This document shows positions 37,654 through 46,881 of a DNA stretch of 64,000 bases, piece by piece (position 1 is the first letter of the stretch; each line of letters starts with the position of its first letter). The DNA is taken from positions 36,893 to 100,892 of the forward strand of contig NZ_AMZY02000012.1 in NCBI RefSeq assembly GCF_000330725.2. Direction: 5' to 3'. This DNA is from Mariniradius saccharolyticus AK6 (lineage in GTDB: Bacteria > Bacteroidota > Bacteroidia > Cytophagales > Cyclobacteriaceae). A model generated the notes under the pieces. It did no database searches, was not told where the DNA came from, and saw only the letters and a list, made by a program, of their open reading frames with translations. The position numbers and the translations under genes are program-made.

Positions 37654-38496
37654 CTATGCCATCTTGATGACCAACAGTGGCTTATTGATGAAATAGGACA
37701 TTTTCCTAGAAAGGTTGTTTGAAAAAATCTGTTCGAACCAAGACTTTTTCTTACTCAATGTCACGAGAATATCGCCCTTGGCGATGATTAGGTAGTTTTC
37801 CAAGCCCAGTCCTGGTTCATCCCGATAGGATTTGAGTATGTAGTTCACCTTTTCATATTTCACAAACGGCCTAATCTCCTGTACCATAGTAATGTGGAGC
37901 GATTTGTCAATGGCCTTTAATCTGGTGCTGACGTGGACGATATCAATCTCGCTCTCCCAAAACTTTGCCAATTCGACTACCTTTTGGATTGCGATTTTAT
38001 CCTCTTCCAGGTAATCCGTGGCATAGACAAATTTCTTAGGCGGCTTGAAAAACACCCGTCTTGGGACCACCAAAACGTCGATCTCAGACCTCTCCACAAT
38101 TTTGCTTGACCTCGTTCCGATAAAATTCAGTTTGAAATCATTGACACCTTCTGTGCCGATTACGATTAAATTGGCTTTGATCTCCTCGCTGAACTCCAAG
38201 ATCGTCTGTACGGTTTTCCCCTCTTTGAAGCTGGCATGACAGGATTTCAAACCATTTGGAATACTTTCCTTTTCAACGACCGCTCTAAGATTCTCCAATT
38301 TTCTCTGGATAAAGGAATATTGGTCCCCAGTATGGTGGTCTCGTGAGGCGAGTTTTTGATAGTCATCATGGTCCGGAACATGGAATAGGTACAAATCAGC
38401 GGCATATAGTTCTCCCAGCTTTGCCGCATATTCGATCGCATTAAGCGAACATTCCGAAAAATCAGTTGGACAAACAATTACAAAATTTTGAGTCAT
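37654..38496 (-). CDS. Universal stress protein with two Usp domains
   Basis: A 280-residue protein with tandem UspA folds (about 1-147 and 150-280). The first starts VIVCPTDFSECSLNAIEYA and contains a nucleotide-loop-like LIVIGTEGVNDF. The second begins KFVYATDYLEED and has a poorer loop (DILVTLSKKKSWFEQIFSNN). Tandem Usp proteins act in stress and energy limitation. It lies 18 bp after the dehydrogenase gene, so the two are probably one operon. Confidence 0.9.
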   Translation of the reverse strand: MTQNFVIVCPTDFSECSLNAIEYAAKLGELYAADLYLFHVPDHDDYQKLASRDHHTGDQYSFIQRKLENLRAVVEKESIPNGLKSCHASFKEGKTVQTILEFSEEIKANLIVIGTEGVNDFKLNFIGTRSSKIVERSEIDVLVVPRRVFFKPPKKFVYATDYLEEDKIAIQKVVELAKFWESEIDIVHVSTRLKAIDKSLHITMVQEIRPFVKYEKVNYILKSYRDEPGLGLENYLIIAKGDILVTLSKKKSWFEQIFSNNLSRKMSYFINKPLLVIKMA

Positions 38497-38514
38497 GGGT
38501 TTATCTTCTTTTTT

Positions 38515-39435
38515 TCAATAGCCTAAATTTCTGTCGACGATGTTTAGAAGTGGTTTATTGGATTTGATACGATTATAATTCTCTAAAATCTGAGGCACAG
38601 CTGCGTCAGGATTGGTCACACTGGCGATATGGGGAGTTACGGTAATTTCGGGAGTCTCCCAAAATGGGTGTTCCTTGGGTAGGGGCTCTTTACGAAACAC
38701 ATCCAGCATCGCCCCTGAAATAAACCCCTCATTTATTGCAGTCAAAAGATCCTCTTCTACCAAGTGGTTTCCCCTCGCCACATTAATGAGATAGGTGCCT
38801 TTTCTACAACGTCTGAAGAAATCAATATTAAGAAAACCAGTTGTCTTTTCGGTCAATGGAAGCATACAGACTATCACGTTGACTTTATCCAGAAAATCCT
38901 GTAGCTGTGTTCCATAATAATAAGGATAGGAAGAAACACTCTTCGGTGAGTTGCCATACCCCAATACCGGAACTTCCAAAACCTGTAACTTTTTCACCAC
39001 ATCTCCGCCCAAAGCGCCCACGCCGAGTACACCGACGGTGATATCCAATTCGGGATTGCTCATATCCCAAGTCTTTGTCTTTTGGTTTTTTTGGTAGCGG
39101 GATAGCTGCCGTTGATATGCCAATATCCCCATCAGGACATAGTTGGTCATTGGGTTGGTAAGCCCCTTGTCCACTACCCTGCTGATTGGAAGGGAAGGGT
39201 CTATGTCTTTGTCCGAAAGAATATGGTCCACACCGGCGCCCATCGAACAAATCAACTTCAAGTTTGGAAACTCCCTCAATATTCCCTTTGGATGCTGCCA
39301 AAGAAGTACCGCCTCCACCCTTTCAGGAGCAGAAATTTCGGGATACACCTGAATATCCAAATTTGGCATATGCCATTTCAAGCTTTCCTTCCATTTGGTG
39401 ACGTCTCGTCCTGGTGATATGATGGCAAAGCCCAT
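38515..39435 (-). CDS. D-isomer-specific 2-hydroxyacid dehydrogenase, GhrA-like
   Basis: A 306-residue NAD(P)H-dependent reductase. It has the Rossmann motif GVLGVGALGGDVV and the catalytic Arg in INVARGNHLVEEDLL. The Glu and His follow in DVFRKEPLPKEHPFWETP and TPHIAS. The overall layout and length fit glyoxylate/hydroxypyruvate reductase A. The exact 2-keto acid is not certain. It probably shares a transcript with the downstream UspA gene. Confidence 0.9.
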   Translation of the reverse strand: MGFAIISPGRDVTKWKESLKWHMPNLDIQVYPEISAPERVEAVLLWQHPKGILREFPNLKLICSMGAGVDHILSDKDIDPSLPISRVVDKGLTNPMTNYVLMGILAYQRQLSRYQKNQKTKTWDMSNPELDITVGVLGVGALGGDVVKKLQVLEVPVLGYGNSPKSVSSYPYYYGTQLQDFLDKVNVIVCMLPLTEKTTGFLNIDFFRRCRKGTYLINVARGNHLVEEDLLTAINEGFISGAMLDVFRKEPLPKEHPFWETPEITVTPHIASVTNPDAAVPQILENYNRIKSNKPLLNIVDRNLGY

Positions 39436-39635
39436 TTGTCGATAATTTGATTGGATTCGCTAAAATCCTTTGTTTGGTTTGAACTATTAAAAACATTTTT
39501 TTGAACGGCAAAAACGATGCGCATGCCTTTCAATGCTTCTTTAGACCTCAATCTCAAAAACCCCCCGCAATGATCGGAATTAATTGTTAATTTTAGCCGT
39601 TCATTTTCTACTCCAACTAAATTACATACAAAAAA

Positions 39636-40487
39636 ATGAAAAGCAAATCTATTTTATTGTCCTTCGTTTTGATAGCCGGAATTTATTCCCTTGGTCTCGC
39701 CCAACAAATCCAAATGCCCCAAGCAAGCCCAACCGCTAAGATCAGCCAAAAAATTGGACTTACTGATGTTACCATTGACTATAGCCGCCCTAGCACCAAG
39801 GGCAGAAAAATATTCGGGGAATTAGTTACATACGGTGAGGTCTGGAGAACTGGCGCAAATGCCGCGACAGTGATTACTTTCAGCACCCCTGTAATAATCG
39901 AAGGAAATAATCTGCCTGCAGGATCCTATGCACTCTACTCGATTCCTGGCAAATCAGATTGGACGATAATCTTCTCCAAAAACACCAAGTTATGGGGGGC
40001 AGTAGGCTACAACCAAGACGAAGATGCGTTGAGGTTTACGGTGAAACCTGGTAAAACAGGCCAGAAATATGAAACGATGGAAATCAACTTCGTGGACATG
40101 ACAGACACAGGTGCATCCATCGCCATCAAATGGGAAAATGTGCGTGTGAAATTCAGGATCGAAACTGAGGTGGACACCATCGTGATGAAACAGATCAAGG
40201 AAATGGTAATCGACAAAGATCCACAGAACCCTGGACTGTATTACCAAGCCGCCAATTACTATTTCACGAATAACAAGGACATGAATCAAGCCTACGAATG
40301 GATTGTCAAGTCCGTAGAAAGCGATCCAAAATACTGGACGATGCACCTGAAGGCAAAAATTGAACTTGCGCTTGGAAAGAAAAAAGAAGCAATCGAAAGT
40401 GCCACCAAATCAATGGAAATGGCCAAAGAAGCCAAGAATCCTGACTATGTTGGACTCAACGAACGTCTGATCAAATCTATAAAATAA
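39636..40487 (+). CDS. DUF2911-domain exported protein
   Basis: A 283-residue protein with a signal peptide (cleaved near YSLGLAQQ). DUF2911 fills about 25-170, with the recognisable segments ITIDYSRPSTKGRKIFG-like, GEVWRTGANAATVITFS and LPAGSYALYSIPG. A C-terminal helical, TPR-like part (about 195-283) follows. The family is common in Bacteroidota and has no established function. It is upstream of the CAT-like gene with a 10-bp gap. Confidence 0.88.
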   Translation: MKSKSILLSFVLIAGIYSLGLAQQIQMPQASPTAKISQKIGLTDVTIDYSRPSTKGRKIFGELVTYGEVWRTGANAATVITFSTPVIIEGNNLPAGSYALYSIPGKSDWTIIFSKNTKLWGAVGYNQDEDALRFTVKPGKTGQKYETMEINFVDMTDTGASIAIKWENVRVKFRIETEVDTIVMKQIKEMVIDKDPQNPGLYYQAANYYFTNNKDMNQAYEWIVKSVESDPKYWTMHLKAKIELALGKKKEAIESATKSMEMAKEAKNPDYVGLNERLIKSIK

Positions 40488-40497
40488 CCTACGCAGC

Positions 40498-41121
40498 ATG
40501 TTTGAAATCATTGAGATAGAGAAGTGGTCCCGAAAAGACCACTTTCTTTTTTTCAGCCAATTTGAGGAACCGTTTTTTGGTGTTACAGTAAGGGTGGACA
40601 TGACCAACGCTTATCGGAAAGCCAAGGAAAATGGCGATTCCCTTTTTCTTCTCTATCTGCATGCAGCACTCACAGCGGCAAATGAGGTCGAAAATTTCAG
40701 AATGAGAATCAATGGCGCTGAAGTCAGGCTTTACGACCGGGTTCATGCTTCCCCAACCATCAATAGGCCGGATGGAACTTTTGGATTCTCCTATCTCAAT
40801 TATGAAGAGGATTTTTATGAATTTGCCGAAAAAGCAAAGGTGGAAATTGAAAAGGTGAAAATGGGCACTGGCCTCCAACCAGCCATATCAGGCGAGAATG
40901 TGATCCATTTTTCGGCAATCACTTGGCTAGACTTCAGTTCCGTTTCTCATGCAAGGAGCTTCTCCTTTCCAGATTCCTGCCCAAAAATCAGTTTCGGAAA
41001 AATTACCGAAACCAACGGCATATGGACTATGCCTGTATCGATTCATGTGCATCATGCGCTGTTGGATGGTTATCACGTGGGCTTATTTGTAGAAAGATTT
41101 CAACATTTAGTGAACACATGA
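40498..41121 (+). CDS. Chloramphenicol-acetyltransferase-like (CATA) protein
   Basis: A 207-residue trimeric-type acetyltransferase of the CAT family. The catalytic motif HHALLDG is intact at 185-191, and the early RVDMTNAYRKAKENGDSLF and TINRPDGTFGFSYL match the fold. Such homologues occur widely in this phylum without proven drug resistance, so chloramphenicol as substrate should not be assumed. Its stop overlaps the NUDIX start by 4 bp (ATGA). Confidence 0.88.
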   Translation: MFEIIEIEKWSRKDHFLFFSQFEEPFFGVTVRVDMTNAYRKAKENGDSLFLLYLHAALTAANEVENFRMRINGAEVRLYDRVHASPTINRPDGTFGFSYLNYEEDFYEFAEKAKVEIEKVKMGTGLQPAISGENVIHFSAITWLDFSSVSHARSFSFPDSCPKISFGKITETNGIWTMPVSIHVHHALLDGYHVGLFVERFQHLVNT

Positions 41122-41606
41122 ACCAATTTCCAACTGGGCTGAAAAAGGCAGCAACCCTTTGTATTCTAAAAAACCACAACAGCTTTTTGCTTCTCAAACG
41201 GCTCAAAGACCCGAACAAAGACATGTACACGCCGATCGGAGGAAAATTGGATCCCTTCGAATCACCTTTGCAAAGTGCATTACGGGAGACTTGTGAAGAG
41301 GCTGGAATCAAATTCGAAAACATGCAGTTTTGCGGGATATTGACGGAAACTTCGCCCCTATCCTACAATTGGATCAATTATGTATTCCTTGCCGAGATCG
41401 AGAAAATGGCTCCCCCACATTGTAATGAAGGGACATTGGAATGGATCAGCTTTGACAACCTGCTGGATATTCCAACACCTAAAACAGATTGGCATATCTA
41501 CAGGATGATTTTGGATGGGAAAAAATTTGTCTTGAATGCGGAATTCAATGAAAACTTAGAGTTGATCCGCATGTATGAAGAGCTCGAGGGATTACAACTG
41601 GTTTAA
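41118..41606 (+). CDS. NUDIX hydrolase
   Basis: A 162-residue pyrophosphohydrolase of nucleoside diphosphate-X compounds. The full NUDIX box is present: GGKLDPFESPLQSALRETCE, continuing EAGI (G-x5-E-x7-RE-x2-EE-x-G). The start at 41118 (MNQFPTGLKK) is preferred because it overlaps the upstream stop by 4 bp. An upstream in-frame start at 40923 lies deep in the CAT-like gene. Substrate not predictable; it may be 8-oxo-dGTP-like. Confidence 0.92.
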   Translation: MNQFPTGLKKAATLCILKNHNSFLLLKRLKDPNKDMYTPIGGKLDPFESPLQSALRETCEEAGIKFENMQFCGILTETSPLSYNWINYVFLAEIEKMAPPHCNEGTLEWISFDNLLDIPTPKTDWHIYRMILDGKKFVLNAEFNENLELIRMYEELEGLQLV

Positions 41607-41705
41607 ACATCTCCCAAAACTTGATCCGCAATCGATTTCTCGGGACAGGAAGGGCGTTAAAGAAGTATTTTTATTAACAAAAGGCGGATTTTTTTGATAA
41701 AATTC

Positions 41706-41713
41706 TAATTTTG
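41706..41713 (+). promoter_or_regulatory. Candidate -7 promoter element for the SerB-SerA gene
   Basis: TAATTTTG matches TAnnTTTG and lies 30 bp upstream of the ATG at 41744, a typical leader length. Confidence 0.45.
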
Positions 41714-41743
41714 GCCTTGCATTCTAAAAATATTATTACGGAA

Positions 41744-43636
41744 ATGCCTAGCAGCAAAAAATTTATCATTGACTTTGATAGTACTTTTACCCAAGTAGAG
41801 GCTTTGGACGTACTTGGTGAAATCAGTCTGAAAGATGATCCCGAAAAGTCAGAAAAGTTGCACGCCATCAAACACATCACCGACTTGGGAATGGATGGAA
41901 GCCTCAATTTCCGCGAGAGTCTTGAAAGGAGGCTGGCAATTTTACAGGCGAGCAAGCCACAGATAGAGGAACTAATTACGGCCCTCAAGCAGAAAGTCTC
42001 CAAATCTTTTCAGCGCAACAAGGAATTTTTGAAAGAAAACGCCGAAGACATCATTATCATCTCCAATGGTTTCAAGGATTTCATAGTGCCGATCGTCGGT
42101 GACTATGGTATCAAGCCTGAAAACGTCTTCGCCAACGAGTTCATCTACGATGAATCAGGAAAGATCAAAGATTTCGACCGCGAGAATATCCTCTCAAAAA
42201 ACGGTGGGAAACCCGAAACCATCAAAAGGTTGAATCTTGAGGGCGATGTGTATGTTATCGGGGATGGATACACGGATTATGAAATAAAAGCCTTCGGGAT
42301 GGCCAACAAATTCTACGCCTTTACTGAAAATGTTGCCCGGCCAAAAGTCACCTCCAAAGCCGACCATGTGGCACCCAGCCTCGATGAAATTCTATATATC
42401 AACAAAATGAATAAGAAATTCTCTTACCCAAAAAGCCGTATCAACGTCCTTTTGCTCGAAAATGTCCACCCGATCGGCGTGGAATTGATGAAACATGAAG
42501 GATACAATGTGGAAGTAATCAGTTCTGCACTCAATGAGGATGAACTGGCCGAAAAAATCAAGAACGTCAGTATCCTTGGCATTCGGTCCAAAACCAACGT
42601 CACCAAAAAGGTCCTGGAAAATGCCAATAGGCTTATTTCAATTGGAGCCTTTTGTATAGGAACCAATCAAATTGACCTCGAAACCTGTACTGAGAAAGGC
42701 ATCGCGGTCTTCAATGCGCCTTTCAGCAACACACGCTCCGTGGTGGAAATGGCGATTGCGGAGATAATTTTCCTGATGAGAAATTTCCAGGACAAGAGTC
42801 TCGGAATGCACCAAGGCAAATGGGACAAATCTGCCTCCGGGAGCTTCGAGATCAGAGGCAAAAAGCTGGGTATTGTAGGCTACGGAAACATCGGCGCCCA
42901 GCTATCGGTCCTTGCAGAAAACATGGGGATGGATGTCTATTACTACGATGTCATCGAAAAATTGGCACTCGGAAACGCAACAAAATTGGATTCATTGGAA
43001 GAACTCCTCAGAACCTGTGATGTCGTTTCTCTCCACGTGGATGGCCGCAAGGACAACAAAAACCTGATCGATGCGGAAAAAATGGCCCTCATGAAAAAGG
43101 GATCCTATTTGGTCAACCTAAGCCGCGGTCATATTGTAGACATCAAGGCTTTGAAAGATGCCCTGGAATCAGGACATATTGCAGGAACAGCTGTGGATGT
43201 TTTCCCGCATGAACCAAAAAACAACGACGAACCATTTGTGTCTGAATTGATTGGAATGAGAAATACAATCTTGACACCGCATATCGGCGGATCAACATTG
43301 GAGGCACAGCAAAACATCGCAAGGTTTGTTCCTGGAAAAATCATGGAGTACATAAATACCGGAAACACCTACAATTCCGTCAACTTCCCCAACATCCAAT
43401 TGCCGTTCTTGAGGGATGCCCATCGATTGATACATGTGCACCACAACGAGCCTGGGGTATTGGCCAAAATCAATCAGTGCCTTGCAAATTACAACATCAA
43501 TATCGTAGGGCAATATTTGAAAACCAACGAGAAGATAGGCTATGTCATCACGGATATCGACAAGGCTTACTCCCCTGAAGTAATTGATGTCATGAAGGCA
43601 ATCCCTGGCACAATCAGATTTAGAGTACTCTATTGA
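41744..43636 (+). CDS. serA: Fused HAD phosphatase (SerB-like) and D-3-phosphoglycerate dehydrogenase (SerA)
   Basis: A 630-residue two-enzyme protein of serine synthesis. Residues 1-225 are a SerB-type HAD phosphatase (nucleophile motif DFDST at 10-14, VIGDGYTDYEIKAFG later). Residues about 235-540 are SerA: Rossmann GIVGYGNIGAQLSVLAE, catalytic Arg in VNLSRGHIVD, and DVFPHEP then TPHIGGST. The C-terminal 85 residues form an ACT-like regulatory domain. The ATG at 41744 is used instead of a TTG at 41711. The fused protein holds the first and last steps of the pathway; the transaminase SerC is not in the window. Confidence 0.92.
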   Translation: MPSSKKFIIDFDSTFTQVEALDVLGEISLKDDPEKSEKLHAIKHITDLGMDGSLNFRESLERRLAILQASKPQIEELITALKQKVSKSFQRNKEFLKENAEDIIIISNGFKDFIVPIVGDYGIKPENVFANEFIYDESGKIKDFDRENILSKNGGKPETIKRLNLEGDVYVIGDGYTDYEIKAFGMANKFYAFTENVARPKVTSKADHVAPSLDEILYINKMNKKFSYPKSRINVLLLENVHPIGVELMKHEGYNVEVISSALNEDELAEKIKNVSILGIRSKTNVTKKVLENANRLISIGAFCIGTNQIDLETCTEKGIAVFNAPFSNTRSVVEMAIAEIIFLMRNFQDKSLGMHQGKWDKSASGSFEIRGKKLGIVGYGNIGAQLSVLAENMGMDVYYYDVIEKLALGNATKLDSLEELLRTCDVVSLHVDGRKDNKNLIDAEKMALMKKGSYLVNLSRGHIVDIKALKDALESGHIAGTAVDVFPHEPKNNDEPFVSELIGMRNTILTPHIGGSTLEAQQNIARFVPGKIMEYINTGNTYNSVNFPNIQLPFLRDAHRLIHVHHNEPGVLAKINQCLANYNINIVGQYLKTNEKIGYVITDIDKAYSPEVIDVMKAIPGTIRFRVLY

Positions 43637-43670
43637 TCGAAAAAAGGCTCTGAACAAGGTAAGATTCAAC

Positions 43671-43704
43671 AAAGGTGGCGAGCATAACTCGCTACCTTTT
43701 TTTT
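43671..43704. terminator. Bidirectional intrinsic terminator
   Basis: A 12-bp stem (AAAGGTGGCGAG / CTCGCTACCTTT, one G-U pair) with a 5-nt loop and a T-run lies between the convergent serA and RES-toxin genes. Confidence 0.85.
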
Positions 43705-43732
43705 AATTCCAGACCTAAATATTTTGACGACC

Positions 43733-44188
43733 TTATCTCAGTATCCGCTTGTCCAATTCCAATGGAAAAACACGATAGGTCAAAAGCGGAAAGTCTTTGG
43801 AAAGTGGATTTATGACGTAATTCATGGAAGTAGGATCCACGACCGAAGGAACCCCAAAACAAAGCATCCCAGACGAAAGCATGCGTGTGCCAAACTCTTG
43901 CGAGGCTCTTTGGGGAGGAATCGCGTCCCAATCTAGTGGGAGCTCCGAAATCGGTGGCACTACCACCAATTGGTCTGGAACGGTGAATTCCATCACAGAA
44001 TAAAAAACATACCGCTCTGAAGAAAACAACTCAGAATCAATCGTAAGCCGCTCAAGCAAACAGGAAGCAACAGAGCCGCTTCCGTACAGCGCAGGAAGTC
44101 TCCGTAAATTCCATCTACCGCCATATACCCTCGCTCCTTCCCCGCTTGTATCACAATACTCCGTCAAGGCAATTCTAAAAATCCGCAT
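43733..44188 (-). CDS. RES-domain toxin
   Basis: Toxin of a RES-Xre toxin-antitoxin system, 151 residues. RES proteins such as those of Pseudomonas and Sinorhizobium degrade NAD+. Family motifs are present: MRIFRI at the start, SGEGARVYGGRWN, the Glu in SCLLERL and the Ser in NPLSKDF. These give the Arg-Glu-Ser set that names the family. It lies 7 bp after the antitoxin gene. Confidence 0.9.
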   Translation of the reverse strand: MRIFRIALTEYCDTSGEGARVYGGRWNLRRLPALYGSGSVASCLLERLTIDSELFSSERYVFYSVMEFTVPDQLVVVPPISELPLDWDAIPPQRASQEFGTRMLSSGMLCFGVPSVVDPTSMNYVINPLSKDFPLLTYRVFPLELDKRILR

Positions 44189-44195
44189 ATCGGTC

Positions 44196-44657
44196 TTAGA
44201 CGGCTATCCCATGCTGTAGTCGCATGATCTCTGTCTTAAGTATCTCCAAGCCCTCAGAAACATCGATCAACTCAATCGGAATACGATTCCCGATCGAGAA
44301 GACTGGGCGAACCATCCACCGTTGGAATCCTTCTCTGCCAAAATAATTGGTACCTAAGGCGTACAGTTCTGCCAATTCATACATTCGCTCGGACTGCGCA
44401 GTATCAAACACATCCTTACGCTGAAGTGTCTTCGAGGAGACGGAAAGGGCATTGGCAAGCAGGTTGTTGTCGAGGCCTGATAACTCTTTGAGGCGTTCAA
44501 ATGAAGCCTTGGACAGGCCATTGCGGAATGTCTCAATTCGCATAAGTGGCTCATCGAGCAGCCCTTCTTCTACTCCCAATACATCATTTGGGGAAAGCTT
44601 GGCTTTCTGGTAGACGGCCATCGCCGGTTCGCTTACTTTTGAAATGCGTCTTGCCAT
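44196..44657 (-). CDS. Xre/MbcA/ParS-family antitoxin
   Basis: Antitoxin partner of the RES toxin, 153 residues. The N-terminal helices resemble the Xre HTH (about 45-85). The C-terminal MbcA/ParS/Xre domain includes the GREGFQRWMVRPVFSIGNRIPIEL-like segment, which binds and blocks the toxin. Antitoxin-first order with a short gap is typical. Such pairs are usually auto-repressed; no operator was picked out. Confidence 0.9.
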   Translation of the reverse strand: MARRISKVSEPAMAVYQKAKLSPNDVLGVEEGLLDEPLMRIETFRNGLSKASFERLKELSGLDNNLLANALSVSSKTLQRKDVFDTAQSERMYELAELYALGTNYFGREGFQRWMVRPVFSIGNRIPIELIDVSEGLEILKTEIMRLQHGIAV

Positions 44658-44855
44658 ATCTTTAATCGGAAAATTGTCCCCTAATATATGGAATTTTGTC
44701 CGTTATTTCAATAAGTGACGATTTTTTACTTTTCAATTTCGGTTTGGAAGGCTTAACAGATAATTTGGTGTTTTGTGGTAGCTGGATTCACCCATTAAAG
44801 GATTTTGAACAAAATTGGGCGGTACCGCCACGATAGGAAATCACAAAACAATGAA

Positions 44856-45779
44856 TCATTTTCCTCTCCTCTTGTCATTTTGGCGCTTCACAGATGGCCC
44901 ATTATCGGGCACCAATTCAGCAAAATCCTCCAAATTGGCCACATATTCCAGACCGATCATTTTTCCAATCAACCCAAATATCTCTTTCCTCGTCTTACCC
45001 TCTTTCCTCAGATGATAAATGGAAGTTGCTCCCGCAGATTTGGAAAGTTTTTGATCTCCAGGCCCTTTCAATAGGGTATGATGGTGAAATAAAGTATTCG
45101 AAAAGTCATTCTTTTCCAGCGACTTGGAAAGCAAAACCTGGGCGATCGTCGAGCCCCACAAGTCCTTGCCTCTCACCACCAAGTCCACTCCAAAATGTAT
45201 GTCATCCACCACAGAAGTCAATTGGTAAGCTGGCAAGCCATCCTTTCGCCTCACAATAAAATCCGCCAAAATCCCCGGTAGCTTTCCGTGGACCTGCCCT
45301 TTCCCAAGTTCATTAAAGAGTACCTCCTGGTGCATATCAGCACGAAATCTCCACGAGTTGTCTTTAGCCTCAAACGGTAGCTTTTTGTCGCGACATAGTC
45401 CCGTGTAATAGCCCAAGGGATGCATACGATCCACTTTGGAACGGCTACATTCACACGCAAACAACTTTCCTTTCCCCTTCAAAACCTCCAAAGCATGGAC
45501 ATATAGGGCTTTCCGGTGTCTTTGGGAAAACTCGGCTTCATACTCCTTTGGAGTCCGAGGACCTAGGTCAAAGGGCAACTCCAAAAAATCAAGACAGTCA
45601 AAGATATCTTGTATATAGGCGGGTTTGATGCGGTCACTATCCAAGTCATCGATCCTCAGGAGTATCTTGGCTCCCTGCTTGTTTGCGAGGTGATATGTCA
45701 GAATAAATGAATAGATATTCCCCAAGTGCAAAAATCCACTTGGAGTGGGCGCGTAGCGTGTCAGTTTACTTTTTTCCAT
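44856..45779 (-). CDS. gluQ: Glutamyl-Q tRNA(Asp) synthetase-like enzyme
   Basis: A 307-residue paralogue of the catalytic core of glutamyl-tRNA synthetase that loads Glu onto the queuosine of tRNA-Asp. It has a HIGH-type motif (GFLHLGN), a Cys-rich zinc site (ACECS and YYTGLC), a KMSKS-like KLSKS, and no anticodon-binding domain. ATG 45779 (MEKSKLTRYAPTPSG) is chosen over the upstream in-frame start 45851 since the family begins here. Confidence 0.9.
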   Translation of the reverse strand: MEKSKLTRYAPTPSGFLHLGNIYSFILTYHLANKQGAKILLRIDDLDSDRIKPAYIQDIFDCLDFLELPFDLGPRTPKEYEAEFSQRHRKALYVHALEVLKGKGKLFACECSRSKVDRMHPLGYYTGLCRDKKLPFEAKDNSWRFRADMHQEVLFNELGKGQVHGKLPGILADFIVRRKDGLPAYQLTSVVDDIHFGVDLVVRGKDLWGSTIAQVLLSKSLEKNDFSNTLFHHHTLLKGPGDQKLSKSAGATSIYHLRKEGKTRKEIFGLIGKMIGLEYVANLEDFAELVPDNGPSVKRQNDKRRGK

Positions 45780-45971
45780 TTTGATTTGATCGAAAACCGA
45801 AGATACTGCAAAAGCCCGAAAAGGCTGCCTCCAGTTAACGACATACCTCACTTGAATTCAAAACGCGCCCATGATAATTCGGGGACATGCTCACTCTGGC
45901 ATTTACTGCACCACTATTCGGCCATTAATATCTTTTAACCGCTTGGATTTTTATACGGCAGAGCCTTACCT

Positions 45972-45979
45972 TAATTTTG
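45972..45979 (+). promoter_or_regulatory. Candidate -7 promoter element close to the start codon
   Basis: TAATTTTG matches TAnnTTTG but ends only 5 bp before the GTG start at 45984. If real, the transcript would be leaderless or nearly so. Confidence 0.35.
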
Positions 45980-45983
45980 CATC

Positions 45984-46724
45984 GTGAATAGATTCTTCCT
46001 TCTCTGCATTTTCCTTGTCTTTGGACCGCTTAGCGCGATGTCCCAAGTAGTGACCGGAAATGTCCTTGATGGATTGGATCGCAATTTTTTGGACAAAGTG
46101 TTGGTAGTCAACCTTCAAAATGGTGACAGTAGCGTCACAAATGAACGGGGTTATTTTCGGGTACGGGCGCAAGAGGGCGATTCTCTCGTTTTCTTGAGGT
46201 ACTACTTTATCCCCAAGGCCCATGTCGTTGGTTCCGAGAAACATATACTTGTGGAAGTGTTCTTGGACGGGAGAACGCTTCCGAGGTTTGACTTGTACGC
46301 GGAGGAGATCGTGATTCCATTTCGGGCAGGAAATCTCTCCACCATGCGTGCTTTGAGTGATCGGCCTGCCGGACCCGGAAAAGTATATGCCGGCACGAGC
46401 AACAACCAAAGCCTCCAACCGGGGTTGACGCTGGATGGCCCGATATCCTACTTCATGAAAAGTGAGCGACAAAAGCGTGCCTACGCAAAAAAACTCGCCT
46501 TCTTGGCCCGACAAAAGGACTATTTGGACCTTATACAATCAGATTCAGTCATGCAAGCCTTGAAATATGAATATCAGCTTTCCGACAAAGACCTTGACGA
46601 CCTGATCATTGAGTTCAACCTCCTTAACATCGACCATCAATTCCTGGACATGAATTGGGAGCAAGTGGAAAAAATGCTGACCGATTTTCTGGAACGAAAA
46701 ACTTTGTATCGAAAAGAAGAGTAA
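45984..46724 (+). CDS. Exported protein with CarboxypepD-reg-like beta-sandwich domain
   Basis: A 246-residue protein with a signal peptide (MNRFFLLCIFLVFGPLSAMSQ). Residues about 22-100 form a carboxypeptidase-regulatory-like beta sandwich (TGNVLDG, NERGYFRVRAQEGDSLVF), typical of Bacteroidota outer-membrane-associated proteins. The rest is helical and of unknown role. The start is GTG, with no ATG before the signal peptide. No direct operon partner. Confidence 0.78.
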   Translation: MNRFFLLCIFLVFGPLSAMSQVVTGNVLDGLDRNFLDKVLVVNLQNGDSSVTNERGYFRVRAQEGDSLVFLRYYFIPKAHVVGSEKHILVEVFLDGRTLPRFDLYAEEIVIPFRAGNLSTMRALSDRPAGPGKVYAGTSNNQSLQPGLTLDGPISYFMKSERQKRAYAKKLAFLARQKDYLDLIQSDSVMQALKYEYQLSDKDLDDLIIEFNLLNIDHQFLDMNWEQVEKMLTDFLERKTLYRKEE

Positions 46725-46881
46725 AACGCTGAACGCCAAACTCTACCGAGGCATCTATCCCTTCGGGAAATTCATTTCTAATGGGATTTTTTAAAATTCA
46801 ACAAACCATAACATTCGGACATTACAAAATTTTGTATTTTTCAAAAGCTTACTTCAAAAATTTATCCTTAATCAATCTTTT

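Noticed and set aside
46754..46793. Possible terminator after the gene ending at 46724
   Set aside because: The stem is short (ATCCC/GGGAT) with a long loop, although a T-run follows; evidence too weak to list.
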